64,000 bases of DNA from Fibrobacter sp. (GCA_024399065.1 JAKSIB010000011.1:35880-99879), one strand, 5' to 3'; positions 25,748-34,972 are shown, counted from the first letter of the stretch. Program-made: numbers and translations. Notes: a model not told the origin generated them from the letters alone.

Positions 25748-27850
25748 ATGAAGATTCTTCAAATTAACAAGCTCTTCAACAAGTTGGGAAATTTCCAGAC
25801 GAATCATCGCACTGGAATTCTTATCGCGGTCATCCTCTTTACGCTTCTCGCAGGTGCGGGAATTTTACGCTTCGAGTTTTCCTTTACCAATGACGGCTGG
25901 TTCCTTGAGGGGGACGCCGCAAAGGTCAACGCAGAAAAGTTCCGTAAGCACTTCGGGAATGACGCCAGCGTCGTCATGCTGGTAACCGCCAAGAGTGCCC
26001 AAGAGGCTGGCAGTGCCGAAGTAACCGCACCAAGTGTCCGCGACTCCGCCATCATGGAAATGCGGGATACCCTTTCCCGCTACATGCTCTCAAACATCCC
26101 GCTAGCAAAAGAAATCCACACCATCGAAAATTCCAAAGGTACCGAAGCCCTCCTCCACCTGAGTCTGGAACGTTACAGCGACCCTGCGAATGATGCTGCA
26201 AAAATCGGCCGCGCCGTAGCCGACCTTTTGGAACGTCCCGAATTTCAATCTGATCGCTGGGACCTAAACGCCGGCGGCGAGCCTTATCTTGAGGTTTCGA
26301 AAAACGATTCCTCCATGCCCCAGGCCGCACGCTCCGTTGTCATCGGCGTGTTCATCATGATTTTCTGCCTGGCGTTCTTTACCCGTAACAAGTACGGCGT
26401 CATGATTCCCTTTATGGCAACCGCCTTCGCCATGGCATCCGTTTTCGGCATTTGCGGTTGGCTGGGCGTCAAGCCCGACTTTACTTTGTTCACATTGCCC
26501 ATGATGCTTGGCATGGCTTTAAGCGTTGGCTACTCCATCCATTACATCAACAGTTTCAAGCAGGCCTACCAACGACTGAACGATCGCAAGCCCGCTCTCG
26601 TCGAAGCTGTCACGGAAACGGGCTGGCCCATTTTCTTTACAGTGATGACTACCGTTGCCTCCATGCTTTCCTTCCTGTTCGTGGATATGCCAGTGCTGAA
26701 AATCGTAGGCTCCATTTGCGCCGCCATGGTTTTCGCCGTTTACCTGTACGTGATTATTCTGGTGCCGATCCTTTATAGCTACGGCCCCCAAAGTCGCAAG
26801 ACGCCGAAGCCCCGCGACGAACACCTTGAAAACTTCCTGGAAAAACTCGGTGCCAAGGCCCTGAATTTCAAGCTCCCCATCGTCCTCGTTTCCATAGCCG
26901 TTGTGGTGGTAAGCGCCATCGGTTGCAGGGACCTTAAAGTGAACATGGATTATGTGGAAATGTTCGGCACCAAGTTGCCCTTCGTGGAACGCCTCGTGGA
27001 GCTTATGAATTCCGAACTGGCCAACGTCTATTCCTACAACATCATGGTGGACACCGGCGAGCCCGACGCCTTCAAGAATCCAGAAAACATGCTGGCCATG
27101 GATAGCGCTTCCGCAGACCTTTCCAGCCTTCCGCTGACAAAGATTTCCGAAGGCAAGGCCCGCGTCATGATTGGCGGCGTCACCGATGATTTCAGCATGG
27201 CCTACATTCACGTGGAACTGAAGGAATGGAATTCCAAGCAGGTGGACATCGACATCGATAGCGCACAAACTCTGGTCCGCAAGTATTTCCCCAAGGCAGA
27301 TGTTGGCGTAGAAGGTTACGCCGTGGAACAGTCCTCCATGAACAACAAACTGGTGGAAGGCGAAATCAAGTCCGTGTGCATTTCCTTCGTGGTGATTGCG
27401 CTGCTTTTGATCGCTTCCTTCATGAGCGTAAAAACTGGCCTCATCGGCATGATCCCCAACGTGGCTCCCATCCTTGTGATTGGCGGCGTCATGGGTGCAT
27501 GCGCCTTCAGCATGGACATGATGACTATGATGGTCATCCCCATGGCTATAGGCATTGCGGTGGACGACACCATCCATTTTGTGAACCATTCCAAACTCTG
27601 CTTTGAACGATGCGGCAGCTACCGCGAATCCGTTCTCGCCACCTTCCGAGACGTGGGCAAGAGCATGGTCAGCACCACCATCATTCTCTGCATGATGTTC
27701 CTCGCCTACATGGTCAGCCCCGTCACCATCTTCTTCAGAGTGGGCCTCATGGCAACCATCGGCCTCGTCACCGCATTGGTGGCCGACTTCACCATCACCC
27801 CGGTGCTGATTATGCTGACGAAACCGTTTGGGAAGGAAATCACAAAATGA
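25748..27850 (+). CDS. MMPL/RND family transporter
   Basis: The 700-residue protein has the two-fold RND layout: a first membrane segment (about 24-42), a periplasmic domain, a block of five segments (about 195-340), then a second periplasmic domain and a second block of segments ending at about 690. The signature LPMMLGMALSVGYSIHYINSF and its repeat VIPMAIGIAVDDTIHFVNHS are present; the MMPL type has such Asp/Tyr residues in the proton path. Cargo is probably a lipid or hopanoid-like molecule, but this is not shown. Its stop overlaps the start of the following hydrolase (ATGA). Confidence 0.88.
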   Translation: MKILQINKLFNKLGNFQTNHRTGILIAVILFTLLAGAGILRFEFSFTNDGWFLEGDAAKVNAEKFRKHFGNDASVVMLVTAKSAQEAGSAEVTAPSVRDSAIMEMRDTLSRYMLSNIPLAKEIHTIENSKGTEALLHLSLERYSDPANDAAKIGRAVADLLERPEFQSDRWDLNAGGEPYLEVSKNDSSMPQAARSVVIGVFIMIFCLAFFTRNKYGVMIPFMATAFAMASVFGICGWLGVKPDFTLFTLPMMLGMALSVGYSIHYINSFKQAYQRLNDRKPALVEAVTETGWPIFFTVMTTVASMLSFLFVDMPVLKIVGSICAAMVFAVYLYVIILVPILYSYGPQSRKTPKPRDEHLENFLEKLGAKALNFKLPIVLVSIAVVVVSAIGCRDLKVNMDYVEMFGTKLPFVERLVELMNSELANVYSYNIMVDTGEPDAFKNPENMLAMDSASADLSSLPLTKISEGKARVMIGGVTDDFSMAYIHVELKEWNSKQVDIDIDSAQTLVRKYFPKADVGVEGYAVEQSSMNNKLVEGEIKSVCISFVVIALLLIASFMSVKTGLIGMIPNVAPILVIGGVMGACAFSMDMMTMMVIPMAIGIAVDDTIHFVNHSKLCFERCGSYRESVLATFRDVGKSMVSTTIILCMMFLAYMVSPVTIFFRVGLMATIGLVTALVADFTITPVLIMLTKPFGKEITK

Positions 27851-28455
27851 AAACCCTCGTAATCTACATTCATGGAAAAGGCGGCAACGCTGCAGAAGCT
27901 GAACATTACAAGCCTCTGTTTCCTGATTGTAAAGTCATGGGTTTTGATTACAAGGCAGAAACTCCTTGGGATGCCAAGGACGAATTTATCAAATACTTTG
28001 ATTCCATCTCCACAGGCTTTGATCAAGTCTATCTTATCGCCAATAGCATCGGCGCTTACTTTTCAATGATGTCTCTTAGCTCGGCCAATATCGCCAAGGC
28101 CTATTTCATTTCGCCCATAGTGAATATGGAAAAGCTGATTTGCGATATGATGATGTGGGCGGTCGTTTCTGAAAATGAACTCCGCGAAAAGAAAGCCATC
28201 GCAACGAATTTCGGTGAAACTCTTTCCTGGGAATACCTAAGCTACGTTCGTGAAAATCCTATCCAGTGGCATGTCCCCACACAAATTCTTTACGGTTCAA
28301 AAGACAACCTCGTTTCTTTAGAAACGATTACTGAATTTGCAGGCAAGATTAACGCACCTCTCACCGTTATGGAAGGTGGAGAACATTGGTTCCACACCGA
28401 TGAGCAAATGAAATTTTTGGATGAATGGATAAAGCTACCGGGAAATTCTCGGTAG
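27847..28455 (+). CDS. Alpha/beta hydrolase (RBBP9/YdeN-like)
   Basis: The 202-residue protein has VIYIHGKGGNAAEAEHYK at the start, the nucleophile motif ANSIGAYFS, and the acid and His regions LYGSKDNLVS and EGGEHWFHTDEQ, as in RBBP9/YdeN-like hydrolases. It overlaps the transporter stop by four bases, so the two are translationally coupled and may act on the same compound. The substrate is unknown. Confidence 0.83.
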   Translation: MKTLVIYIHGKGGNAAEAEHYKPLFPDCKVMGFDYKAETPWDAKDEFIKYFDSISTGFDQVYLIANSIGAYFSMMSLSSANIAKAYFISPIVNMEKLICDMMMWAVVSENELREKKAIATNFGETLSWEYLSYVRENPIQWHVPTQILYGSKDNLVSLETITEFAGKINAPLTVMEGGEHWFHTDEQMKFLDEWIKLPGNSR

Positions 28456-28475
28456 AATCAATTACAGAGGTTAGA

Positions 28476-29525
28476 ATGTTCTCTTATTATCTTCTTGATT
28501 TTCATGAGTTGTTCAAGTTAGAAAAAACACTCTTTTATTTAATTCCAATTCTCATTGGTTTTGCATTTGCAATTTTATATTGGCAACCGAAATTCAAAAA
28601 AATATTTTTTAGAAAAATCTTTCTCGCTCTGTGGGCGGCCAATCTCGTCTACATCATTTATGAACTGCTCTTGAGACAAACGAGTTTTATATCACCCTCT
28701 AGAGTAGATGCCAGACCCACGGACATTGCAATCATCGCCCTTGTTCTAGTTGCGTTTTCTATATCCTGCGTTGTAAGCTACTTCTTTAAGCCTAGAAGAA
28801 TTTGGTCATGGCTATATGTAGTTCTATTATCCATACTCTCGTACGTCGGATTCTCTTATATTTACTGGATTGATTTTCGTGAACCTGTCGCCCATATTGA
28901 CGACAAAGTTCTAACAGAAACTAGTAGTTACGATTATGAAATAACTTACGAAGAATTTGGAGGTGAAGTAATTTTTGATTCTGACGATTCAACCCAAGAA
29001 CACTTCAATAGCCACGGCGACAACGCCTATTTTCCAAGCTACTACGCCAAGGGAGATTCCGTCTATTTTTGTTACCGTTATCGCAAATGCGATGGAATTA
29101 CCTGGCGCATGGCACTCGGAAATAAACGGGATACGACATTTTCTATTGAAGCTACGAAAATGGAACCTTGCGTACCTAAACTGATTAACAGAGAGGAGAC
29201 CACAAAAATCCAAAAGCTGAAAAAAGACATTGATCGCTACCAACAGGAATATTCAGCAAATCATTACCTTGATGGTTCTTATCTGTATTTAACTTTAAAC
29301 GATTATGGGCAGAAAAAAGTTCGAAAATTATTCTTGGGCAACCCTGACGAATCTGTTCCAAAAGCCTTGGAAATATTTCAACTTGTAAACTCCTTAAAAC
29401 CAGCGGATCGTCCGCAGAAGCGCGATTTTGATGACGAATGTAGAGAACGCTCCAAGGCACTGAATGCGCTGATGGAGGAGTACGGGCAAGCTCATAGTAA
29501 TCGTGGCAATTACTTAATTTATTAA
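28476..29525 (+). CDS. Hypothetical membrane protein with soluble C-terminal domain
   Basis: The 349-residue protein starts at the ATG at 28476, preceded by ACAGAGG (a longer frame from 28425 overlaps the neighbour). Four membrane segments lie in the first 140 residues, followed by a hydrophilic domain of about 200 residues. That domain contains DGSYLYLTLNDYGQKKVRK and several Asp/Glu clusters. I do not recognise the family. A strong terminator follows. Confidence 0.7.
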   Translation: MFSYYLLDFHELFKLEKTLFYLIPILIGFAFAILYWQPKFKKIFFRKIFLALWAANLVYIIYELLLRQTSFISPSRVDARPTDIAIIALVLVAFSISCVVSYFFKPRRIWSWLYVVLLSILSYVGFSYIYWIDFREPVAHIDDKVLTETSSYDYEITYEEFGGEVIFDSDDSTQEHFNSHGDNAYFPSYYAKGDSVYFCYRYRKCDGITWRMALGNKRDTTFSIEATKMEPCVPKLINREETTKIQKLKKDIDRYQQEYSANHYLDGSYLYLTLNDYGQKKVRKLFLGNPDESVPKALEIFQLVNSLKPADRPQKRDFDDECRERSKALNALMEEYGQAHSNRGNYLIY

Positions 29526-29531
29526 ACGGAT

Positions 29532-29567
29532 AAAAAACCTCCCCGGGAAAACCGAGGAGGCTTTTTT
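29532..29567. terminator. Bidirectional terminator
   Basis: A 9-base stem CCTCCCCGG / CCGAGGAGG (one mismatch) with a 5-base loop, six A before and six T after it, can stop transcription of both the membrane protein gene and the GNAT gene. Confidence 0.85.
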
Positions 29568-29571
29568 GATA

Positions 29572-30234
29572 CTACCCTAGTTGCCCGGGCAGCACTTTCT
29601 TTTCCTTGGGCGGGAACTGCTTATCGAATTCCTCCACGTCGTGGTCGTCAACGAAATAGGGCGCAGGGTCCCGATAGGTTCCGCGGATGCCGTCCAGAAA
29701 ACCGGGCGTCAATTCCTTGATGAGGAAGTAGGGCGCGTCTCCATCGGGATCGTCTGCGTAGCGGATGCCTTTGGAGGTTGCAGCCACAAAACCGCATTTG
29801 CCGTAGAACTGGATGTTACCGCACATGGCGATACATCCCGCACCCATTTGGCGGGCACGTTCCAAGGCATAATCCAGAAGCATCTTGCCGAGGCCCTTGC
29901 GCTGCATATCTGGGCGAACGCTGATTGGGCCGAAAGTCATCATGCGCAAATGCTCACCAGTATCCACCAAAATCTCACTCCAGGCAAACATCACATGGGC
30001 GAGAATTTCGCGGCACGGTTTTACTCCATCTGCCAACCCGCAATTCGCAGGACCTTCCAAAACCAAGGAGAGCTCCGGAATGAACCCGGGGTTACTCCTG
30101 TAGCAGTGCAGCACATAATGCTCAAGGCATCCGGGACGGTAAACGTTCCAGAAGGCTTCGCGGGTTAAATTTTCGACAGTAGAGAAATCGGCAGGCTGTT
30201 CCTGTCGGATAGTGTATTCAGAATTATTAGACAT
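29572..30234 (-). CDS. GNAT family N-acetyltransferase
   Basis: The 220-residue protein has the GNAT acetyl-CoA-binding core: ISVRPDMQRKGLGKMLLDYAL (Q/RxxGxG/A motif) and MGAGCIAMCGNIQFYGKCGF. An N-terminal IRQEQPADFSTVENLTREAF start is typical of YhbS-like acetyltransferases. The C-terminal tail (about 170-220) is hydrophilic. The acceptor is unknown. Confidence 0.85.
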   Translation of the reverse strand: MSNNSEYTIRQEQPADFSTVENLTREAFWNVYRPGCLEHYVLHCYRSNPGFIPELSLVLEGPANCGLADGVKPCREILAHVMFAWSEILVDTGEHLRMMTFGPISVRPDMQRKGLGKMLLDYALERARQMGAGCIAMCGNIQFYGKCGFVAATSKGIRYADDPDGDAPYFLIKELTPGFLDGIRGTYRDPAPYFVDDHDVEEFDKQFPPKEKKVLPGQLG

Positions 30235-30511
30235 TGTTTATTTCCTTTTTTTGCGGCAGCCCCATCACGAAGGCAATGCCGCAGGTTCACGAAAAAGAGC
30301 AAGTCACGCCACCCGGCGCAACCCGCGTTAAACAATGTCCCAGTTTTGAGTTCGGCCGAAACCGAAATTATGGATAAAGAACATCCAACTCCGAAATAAA
30401 GGTTCGGTTATAATATACTCATTTTTCAAGGGAGTGGTCACATTCCTGCCGTAATTTCTACATTGTCCATAAACACAATCGGCGACTTCCAAGGCGCCAC
30501 GAGAGGCTTTT

Positions 30512-30757
30512 ATGCAGACTAAGGAATTCAGAACCAGCGGCACCTGCGCCCAGCTCATCACCTTCGACTACGAAGACGGCAAGATGTACAACCTCATGTT
30601 CCTGGGCGGCTGCAATGGCAACCTGAAGGCCATCGGCAAGCTCTGCGAAGGCAAGGTCATGAAGGAAATTGCCGACATCCTGGAAGGCAACACCTGCAAC
30701 GGCAAGTCCACCTCCTGCGCAGACCAGTTGGCAAAGGCTCTTCGCGAAGTCATCTAG
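30512..30757 (+). CDS. TSCPD domain protein (TIGR03905 family)
   Basis: The 81-residue protein matches TIGR03905: KEFRTSGTCAQLITFDYEDG, FLGGCNGNLKAIGKLCEG, CNGKSTSCADQLAKAL. Four conserved Cys residues lie in pairs that could bind metal or form disulfides. Some larger homologues are fused to ribonucleotide reductase, where the domain binds zinc. It may be co-transcribed with the DUF1349 gene 30 bases downstream. Confidence 0.88.
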   Translation: MQTKEFRTSGTCAQLITFDYEDGKMYNLMFLGGCNGNLKAIGKLCEGKVMKEIADILEGNTCNGKSTSCADQLAKALREVI

Positions 30758-30787
30758 TAAAAGTTCGCACTCGTCCAAAGGCTTGAA

Positions 30788-31396
30788 ATGACTATCAGCA
30801 AGGATCTCTGGAAATGGACCCGCGAGCCTGCCGAATTTAAAATCGACGACGACAGAGTCGAAATCGTCACGGCACCCCACACGGATCTTTGGCAAAGGAC
30901 CTACTATCATTTCAGAAATGATAACGCCCCTGTTCTGCAGATAAGCACTACAGACAAGTTCTTCTCCTTTACCGTAAAGACGGAATTCCATAGCAAGCGC
31001 CGCTTTGACCAGTGCGGAGTGGTGGTATATCTCGACAGCGAAAACTGGCTCAAGGCATCCATCGAGTACGAGAACGAAAGTTTTCAGCATTTAGGCAGCG
31101 TGGTCACAAACATGGGTTACTCGGACTGGGCCACTACAGAGGTCAGTGCAGATATCAAGTCCATGTGGTACCGCCTTAGCCGCCGCCAAGACGATTTCTG
31201 CATCGAGTGTTCCGAAGATGGCATCAAGTTCAAGCAGATGCGCGTCTGCCACATGCACAAGGCCACTGGCGAAATCCAGTTCGGAATCTACGCCTGCAGC
31301 CCTGAAGACTCCTCCTTCAAGGCAATCTTTACAAATATGGAAAAAGGTGAATGCAAGTGGCTCGCCCACAACGGACAGCAACCGGATAATCCCTGA
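30788..31396 (+). CDS. DUF1349 domain-containing protein
   Basis: The 202-residue protein is a full-length DUF1349 member, a concanavalin-like beta-sandwich: KDLWKWTREPAEFKID, RTYYHFRNDNAPVLQIS, CGVVVYLDSENWLKASIEYE, HLGSVVTNMGYSDWAT, QFGIYACSPEDSSFKA. It lacks a signal peptide. Family members are often annotated as regulation-associated or glycan-binding, but function is unproven. A broken, near-identical copy lies at 12212-12499, showing duplication followed by loss of one copy. Confidence 0.9.
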   Translation: MTISKDLWKWTREPAEFKIDDDRVEIVTAPHTDLWQRTYYHFRNDNAPVLQISTTDKFFSFTVKTEFHSKRRFDQCGVVVYLDSENWLKASIEYENESFQHLGSVVTNMGYSDWATTEVSADIKSMWYRLSRRQDDFCIECSEDGIKFKQMRVCHMHKATGEIQFGIYACSPEDSSFKAIFTNMEKGECKWLAHNGQQPDNP

Positions 31397-31475
31397 TTTC
31401 TCAAGCCAATCAAATTAAAACATTGTATATTAAAACCGAAATTCATTTTTTGCGTTATCGCAAGGAGACATAAAA

Positions 31476-32015
31476 ATGGCAAACAAGTACGCTGGTACCC
31501 AGACCGAAAAGAACCTCGAAGCTGCATTCGCAGGCGAATCCCAGGCCCGTAACAAGTACACCTACTTTGCATCCAAGGCAAAGAAGGACGGTTTTGAACA
31601 GATCGCCGCAATGTTCCTGAAGACTGCAGAAAACGAAAAGGAACATGCCAAGATGTGGTTCAAGGAACTGAACGGCATCGGTGACACCGCAGAAAACCTG
31701 AAGGCCGCTGCCGACGGTGAAAACTACGAATGGACCGACATGTACGAAGAATTTGCAAAGACCGCCGAAGCCGAAGGTTTCGCAGCTCTCGCAAAGAAGT
31801 TTCGTCTGGTTGGCGCTATCGAAAAGCACCACGAAGAACGCTACCGCGCACTCCTCAAGAATGTGGAAACTTCCGCAGTCTTCGAAAAGAGCGAAGTTAA
31901 GGTTTGGGAATGCCGCAACTGCGGTCACATCGTCGTTGGCACCAAGGCTCCGGAAGTGTGCCCGACCTGCGCTCATCCGCAGTCCTACTTCGAAGTCAAC
32001 GCTGAGAATTACTAG
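31476..32015 (+). CDS. rbr: Rubrerythrin
   Basis: Rubrerythrin reduces hydrogen peroxide in anaerobes. The 179-residue protein has the ferritin-like di-iron domain with [20 protein letters not shown] and [11 protein letters not shown], and a second helix pair with [12 protein letters not shown] and [14 protein letters not shown]-terminal rubredoxin domain has [10 protein letters not shown] and [11 protein letters not shown]. The length is typical. A good RBS (AAGGAG) precedes the ATG. A terminator follows at 32142. Confidence 0.95.
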   Translation: MANKYAGTQTEKNLEAAFAGESQARNKYTYFASKAKKDGFEQIAAMFLKTAENEKEHAKMWFKELNGIGDTAENLKAAADGENYEWTDMYEEFAKTAEAEGFAALAKKFRLVGAIEKHHEERYRALLKNVETSAVFEKSEVKVWECRNCGHIVVGTKAPEVCPTCAHPQSYFEVNAENY

Positions 32016-32029
32016 GAGGCGAGAGAAGC

Positions 32030-32088
32030 GGAAATGAACGTGTTCATTTCCATTTCCGAGCCGACAAGTAAGGCACGCGAAGCGTGCC
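32030..32088. repeat. Two-hairpin dispersed element, copy A
   Basis: A 22-base perfect palindrome (10-base arms, 32030-32051) is followed by a 20-base spacer and a short hairpin GGCACGC-GAA-GCGTGCC (32072-32088). Read on the minus strand, the order short hairpin, GCTCGG-containing spacer, 22-base palindrome is shared with copies at 51.2 and 55.9 kb. Confidence 0.6.
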
Positions 32089-32141
32089 ACTATTAGCAAG
32101 GCGAACGCCGCGACAATCGCGGTTCCACCAAATTTAAAAGA

Positions 32142-32168
32142 CCTGAGCAGCTTCGCTCAGGCCTTTTT
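32142..32168 (+). terminator. Terminator downstream of rubrerythrin
   Basis: Stem CCTGAGC / GCTCAGG with a 6-base loop, followed by a run of six T. Confidence 0.88.
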
Positions 32169-32200
32169 TGTTCGCAACAAGGTTCTTTTTCAAAAAAAAT

Positions 32201-32426
32201 TGTCACTATTTCATAAAAAATTTATATTCGGTGACATAATTTTTACTTTGTACGAAATTTTATTTCCTTTTCATCAAAAAATTTTGTCACCAAATTAAGC
32301 AAATCACCTTTTTAGTGGCATAATCATAGGCTTGTTATCAGCAAAGATATATTATATTGACACTTTTTAGTTTAATTTGTATGTAATTTTTGTCACCAAA
32401 TTGAGAAAAATTCTTCTTTAGTGACA
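32201..32426. repeat. Three 36-base TGTCAC...GTGACA units
   Basis: Units lie at 32201-32236, 32285-32320 and 32391-32426, each exactly 36 bases and bounded by TGTCAC and GTGACA (GTGGCA in the second). The second and third are identical at 28 of 36 positions and share TGTCACCAAATT; the first fits better when inverted. The gaps are 48 and 70 bases of AT-rich DNA. The last unit ends 8 bases before a truncated reductase gene. Confidence 0.6.
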
Positions 32427-32434
32427 CATTTTCG

Positions 32435-32695
32435 CTAATTTGCCCCAAAAATTTGTCCCAAAACCTTTGCCAACGCCTCGTAAACCTGCACCATGTCATC
32501 CTTCTTCGCACAGGACATGTCCTCGCGAGTAAAGCAGGTATTGCACCCGACGCAAGGCGCAATGTTCATGCGGGCCACGTTCAAAATTTCAACTTCATGA
32601 TGCGCACTAGCAGCCCCCTCGGCAAAGGCGTTCGCCAGGAGTTCAGTATTGCCGCTCTTTCGCGGGCTTCCCACTAAAATCAAAACCTTGCTCAT
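32435..32695 (-). pseudogene. Truncated NADPH-dependent FMN reductase
   Basis: The 86 residues read VLILVGSPRKSGNTELLANA and NIAPCVGCNTCFTREDMSCA, the N-terminal half of an iron-sulfur flavoprotein/FMN reductase. A normal protein has about 180-200 residues and would continue with an SPVYF-type FMN loop. The match ends after VYEALAK, followed by eight unrelated residues and a stop next to the 36-base repeat array. The gene was probably cut by the event that brought in the repeats. Confidence 0.75.
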
Positions 32696-32730
32696 GATGA
32701 AATAAAAATACTATTTTCATGGAATACGTA

Positions 32731-33744
32731 ATGGCCAAACTTTCATTTAAAAAATTTCTTATTGGAACTTTGGGAACTGCCGCGATTTCTATTGCTGCGG
32801 ACTCTGCTGCGATTATTGCTGCAGAATCTTCCGCCATTCCCAAAGACGGCCTTGTCGCCTATTACCCCTTTACCGACGGAAGCCTAGAAAATGCGGCAAG
32901 CGTAACCATGCCCGCAACAAGAGATCCCCTAATCGGCACAGCTCCCGATATCGTCAACAAGGGAGCCTCTTTCGGCACAGACCGATTCGGGAACAAAAAT
33001 TCCGCGGCGGTATTTAGTGGTGACACAAACTGCTACATGGAGATCCCCGATGACGACGCCTTCAGCATCATTACCACAGGCGCCCTCACCATCTCCGTAT
33101 GGGTCAGTCCAGCAACGCTAAACTTTAAAAACGCAGAAAAAGGCGGATACGTCCACTGGATGGGAAAGGGAATCCCGCAGCAACATGAATGGACCTTCCG
33201 CATGTACAACAAGGACCTGACGGAATCACAGGAGAACCGTCCCAACAGAATGTCCGCATACGCCTTCAACTTAAAAGGCGGCCTCGGTTCCGGAAGCTAT
33301 GTTCAGGAGGAACTTACCGAAAACGAGTGGATCCATTTTGCAGCTCGCTATGACGTGGCTGGAAATACCATCACCCTTTTCAAGAACGGAGTCCAAAAAG
33401 ACCAGGACCCGCTTTTCGACGAGACCTACGGTGTACAGGTTGAAAATGGAACAGCCCCCGTGCGTCTTGGGACACGCTCCCTCTGGAGTTTTTTCGAGGG
33501 GCGCATCGATGACTTGCGTTTCTATAACCGCTCCCTAAGCGACGAGGAAATTTTCGCACTCTACAACGAAGGCAATTCCTTCGCCACCGACACATCGATT
33601 ACAGAATCAATTCGTCCCGTTTCATTACGGGGCAAAAGAGAAATCCCGAACCACGGATTTGTCGGATTCAACAAGAGGCAGGGTATCCTATTTAGCGACG
33701 GCAAAAAGCAAATGCACGATTCCAAGGGTCGAGGGATTAACTAA
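32731..33744 (+). CDS. LamG-domain (concanavalin-like) secreted protein
   Basis: The 337-residue protein has an N-terminal export signal (LSFKKFLIGTLGTAAISIAA), a LamG/laminin-G-like beta-sandwich (about 45-265: LVAYYPFTDGSLENAAS, TGALTISVWVSP, EWIHFAARYDVAGNTITLF, GRIDDLRFYNRSLSDEEIFALY) and a basic C-terminal tail (about 290-337) different from the sorting domains of other secreted proteins here. It probably binds glycans on the cell surface. The start at 32731 was chosen over 32719 because of the GGA-spacing. It overlaps vsr by one base (TAATG). Confidence 0.8.
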   Translation: MAKLSFKKFLIGTLGTAAISIAADSAAIIAAESSAIPKDGLVAYYPFTDGSLENAASVTMPATRDPLIGTAPDIVNKGASFGTDRFGNKNSAAVFSGDTNCYMEIPDDDAFSIITTGALTISVWVSPATLNFKNAEKGGYVHWMGKGIPQQHEWTFRMYNKDLTESQENRPNRMSAYAFNLKGGLGSGSYVQEELTENEWIHFAARYDVAGNTITLFKNGVQKDQDPLFDETYGVQVENGTAPVRLGTRSLWSFFEGRIDDLRFYNRSLSDEEIFALYNEGNSFATDTSITESIRPVSLRGKREIPNHGFVGFNKRQGILFSDGKKQMHDSKGRGIN

Positions 33745-34208
33745 TGGGTACCGGCAAAATAAAATCCCGAAAGCTCGCAAGGAAAAAACCGCTGACCCGC
33801 TCCCAGATGATGCAGGCTGTTCACTCCAAGAACACCAAGCCCGAAGTCATCGTGCGCCGCGGGCTTTTCAAGCAGGGCTTCCGTTACCGCTTGCACCGTC
33901 GCGACCTCGCTGGCACTCCGGATATTTTCGTCCTTAAGTACGGCGTGGTAGTTTTCATCAACGGTTGCTTCTGGCATCAGCACGGCTGCAAGCTCACCAG
34001 CCGCCCCAAAAGCAATTCCGAATTCTGGGATAACAAGTTCACCAACAACGTGGTTCGTGACATCAAGACCAATTGGCAGCTCTCTCTGGAAGGTTACCGC
34101 GTGGCCACCATATGGGAATGTTCCCTCCTGAACGAAGAATCTGCAAAACGTACATTGGAGCGCCTCACCGCATTTATCCAGAGCGACGAAGAATCCATCG
34201 AGATTTAG
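33744..34208 (+). CDS. vsr: Very short patch repair endonuclease (Vsr)
   Basis: Vsr nicks next to T:G mismatches left by deamination of 5-methylcytosine. The 154-residue protein has the family motifs: SQMMQAVHSKNTKPEVIVRR, FRYRLHRRDLAGTPDIFVLK, VVFINGCFWHQHGCKL and SEFWDNKFTNNVVRD. The catalytic Asp of LAGTPDIF and the GCFWHQH zinc/catalytic cluster are intact. No cytosine methyltransferase or restriction gene is in the window, so it is an orphan here. Its start overlaps the stop of the LamG gene. Confidence 0.93.
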   Translation: MGTGKIKSRKLARKKPLTRSQMMQAVHSKNTKPEVIVRRGLFKQGFRYRLHRRDLAGTPDIFVLKYGVVVFINGCFWHQHGCKLTSRPKSNSEFWDNKFTNNVVRDIKTNWQLSLEGYRVATIWECSLLNEESAKRTLERLTAFIQSDEESIEI

Positions 34209-34240
34209 AACCGCGCATAATTATTTATATTTGCGATCCT

Positions 34241-34323
<83 letters not shown>

Positions 34324-34325
34324 TA

Positions 34326-34356
34326 AAAATCCCGGGGGCATCCTCGGGATTTTTTT
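34326..34356 (+). terminator. Terminator after tRNA-Leu
   Basis: Stem AAATCCCGGGG / CCTCGGGATTT with a short loop, followed by a T-run. Confidence 0.85.
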
Positions 34357-34368
34357 ACATTGACAACT

Positions 34369-34938
34369 ATGAAGTTTAAATATGTATTAATATCAGCGGC
34401 AATCTTTTTTGCCGCCTGTAGCGATGATTCCTCCAGTAACGCCAATGCTCCCGCCACACCAAGTTCATCCAACAGCGAACTGAGTAGCGAGCAGCAAGTT
34501 TCCAGCAGTTCCCTGCCTTTAGAGAATGCAACAGCAGACACACTTTGGAATAAGGCCAACCTAACCTGGTACGAATCCTATCCTGCCCCCAACAGCGAAG
34601 AATGCATTGAGTACAATGGCTGTACCTGGGCAGGCTGGTTTGCAGGTCTTGAAGATCAACAGACTGAAGAATGGGTCAGCGAAAACAATATCATCTCCAT
34701 TCATGAAAGAGACTTCGAAAAGTACAAACTCAAGACATTCCGCTTAAAGAAGAATGGTTTTTCTATTGATGCTGTCGTTTACGACATGTGCTCCGATGAG
34801 GATTGCGACGGCTGTTGCACGGAGAATGCTGACCAGGGCGGCGTCGGCTTCTTGATTGACATTGAGAAATACACCAAAAGCCGCTTTAACAATTATGGCT
34901 CAGGCGTCATCGAATGGACCTGCCTCGATTGCGAATAA
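34369..34938 (+). CDS. Hypothetical lipoprotein with Ser-rich linker
   Basis: The 189-residue product (ATG at 34369) has a lipoprotein signal (ISAAIFFAACSDDSS) followed by a low-complexity Ser/Ala/Asn linker (about 20-50), a style common in Fibrobacter envelope proteins. The globular part has several paired Cys residues (ECIEYNGC, DMCSDEDCDGCC, CLDC) suggesting disulfides. I recognise no domain. Confidence 0.72.
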   Translation: MKFKYVLISAAIFFAACSDDSSSNANAPATPSSSNSELSSEQQVSSSSLPLENATADTLWNKANLTWYESYPAPNSEECIEYNGCTWAGWFAGLEDQQTEEWVSENNIISIHERDFEKYKLKTFRLKKNGFSIDAVVYDMCSDEDCDGCCTENADQGGVGFLIDIEKYTKSRFNNYGSGVIEWTCLDCE

Positions 34939-34945
34939 CGAAAAA

Positions 34946-34972
34946 ACGCCCGCGTTTCCGCGAGCGTCTTTT
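34946..34972. terminator. Bidirectional terminator
   Basis: Stem ACGCCCGCG / CGCGAGCGT (one mismatch) with A-run before and T-run after, between the lipoprotein and SDR genes. Confidence 0.8.

Noticed and set aside
32201..32426. CRISPR array
   Set aside because: Only three units with variable gaps (48 and 70 bases), one inverted, and no cas genes nearby.
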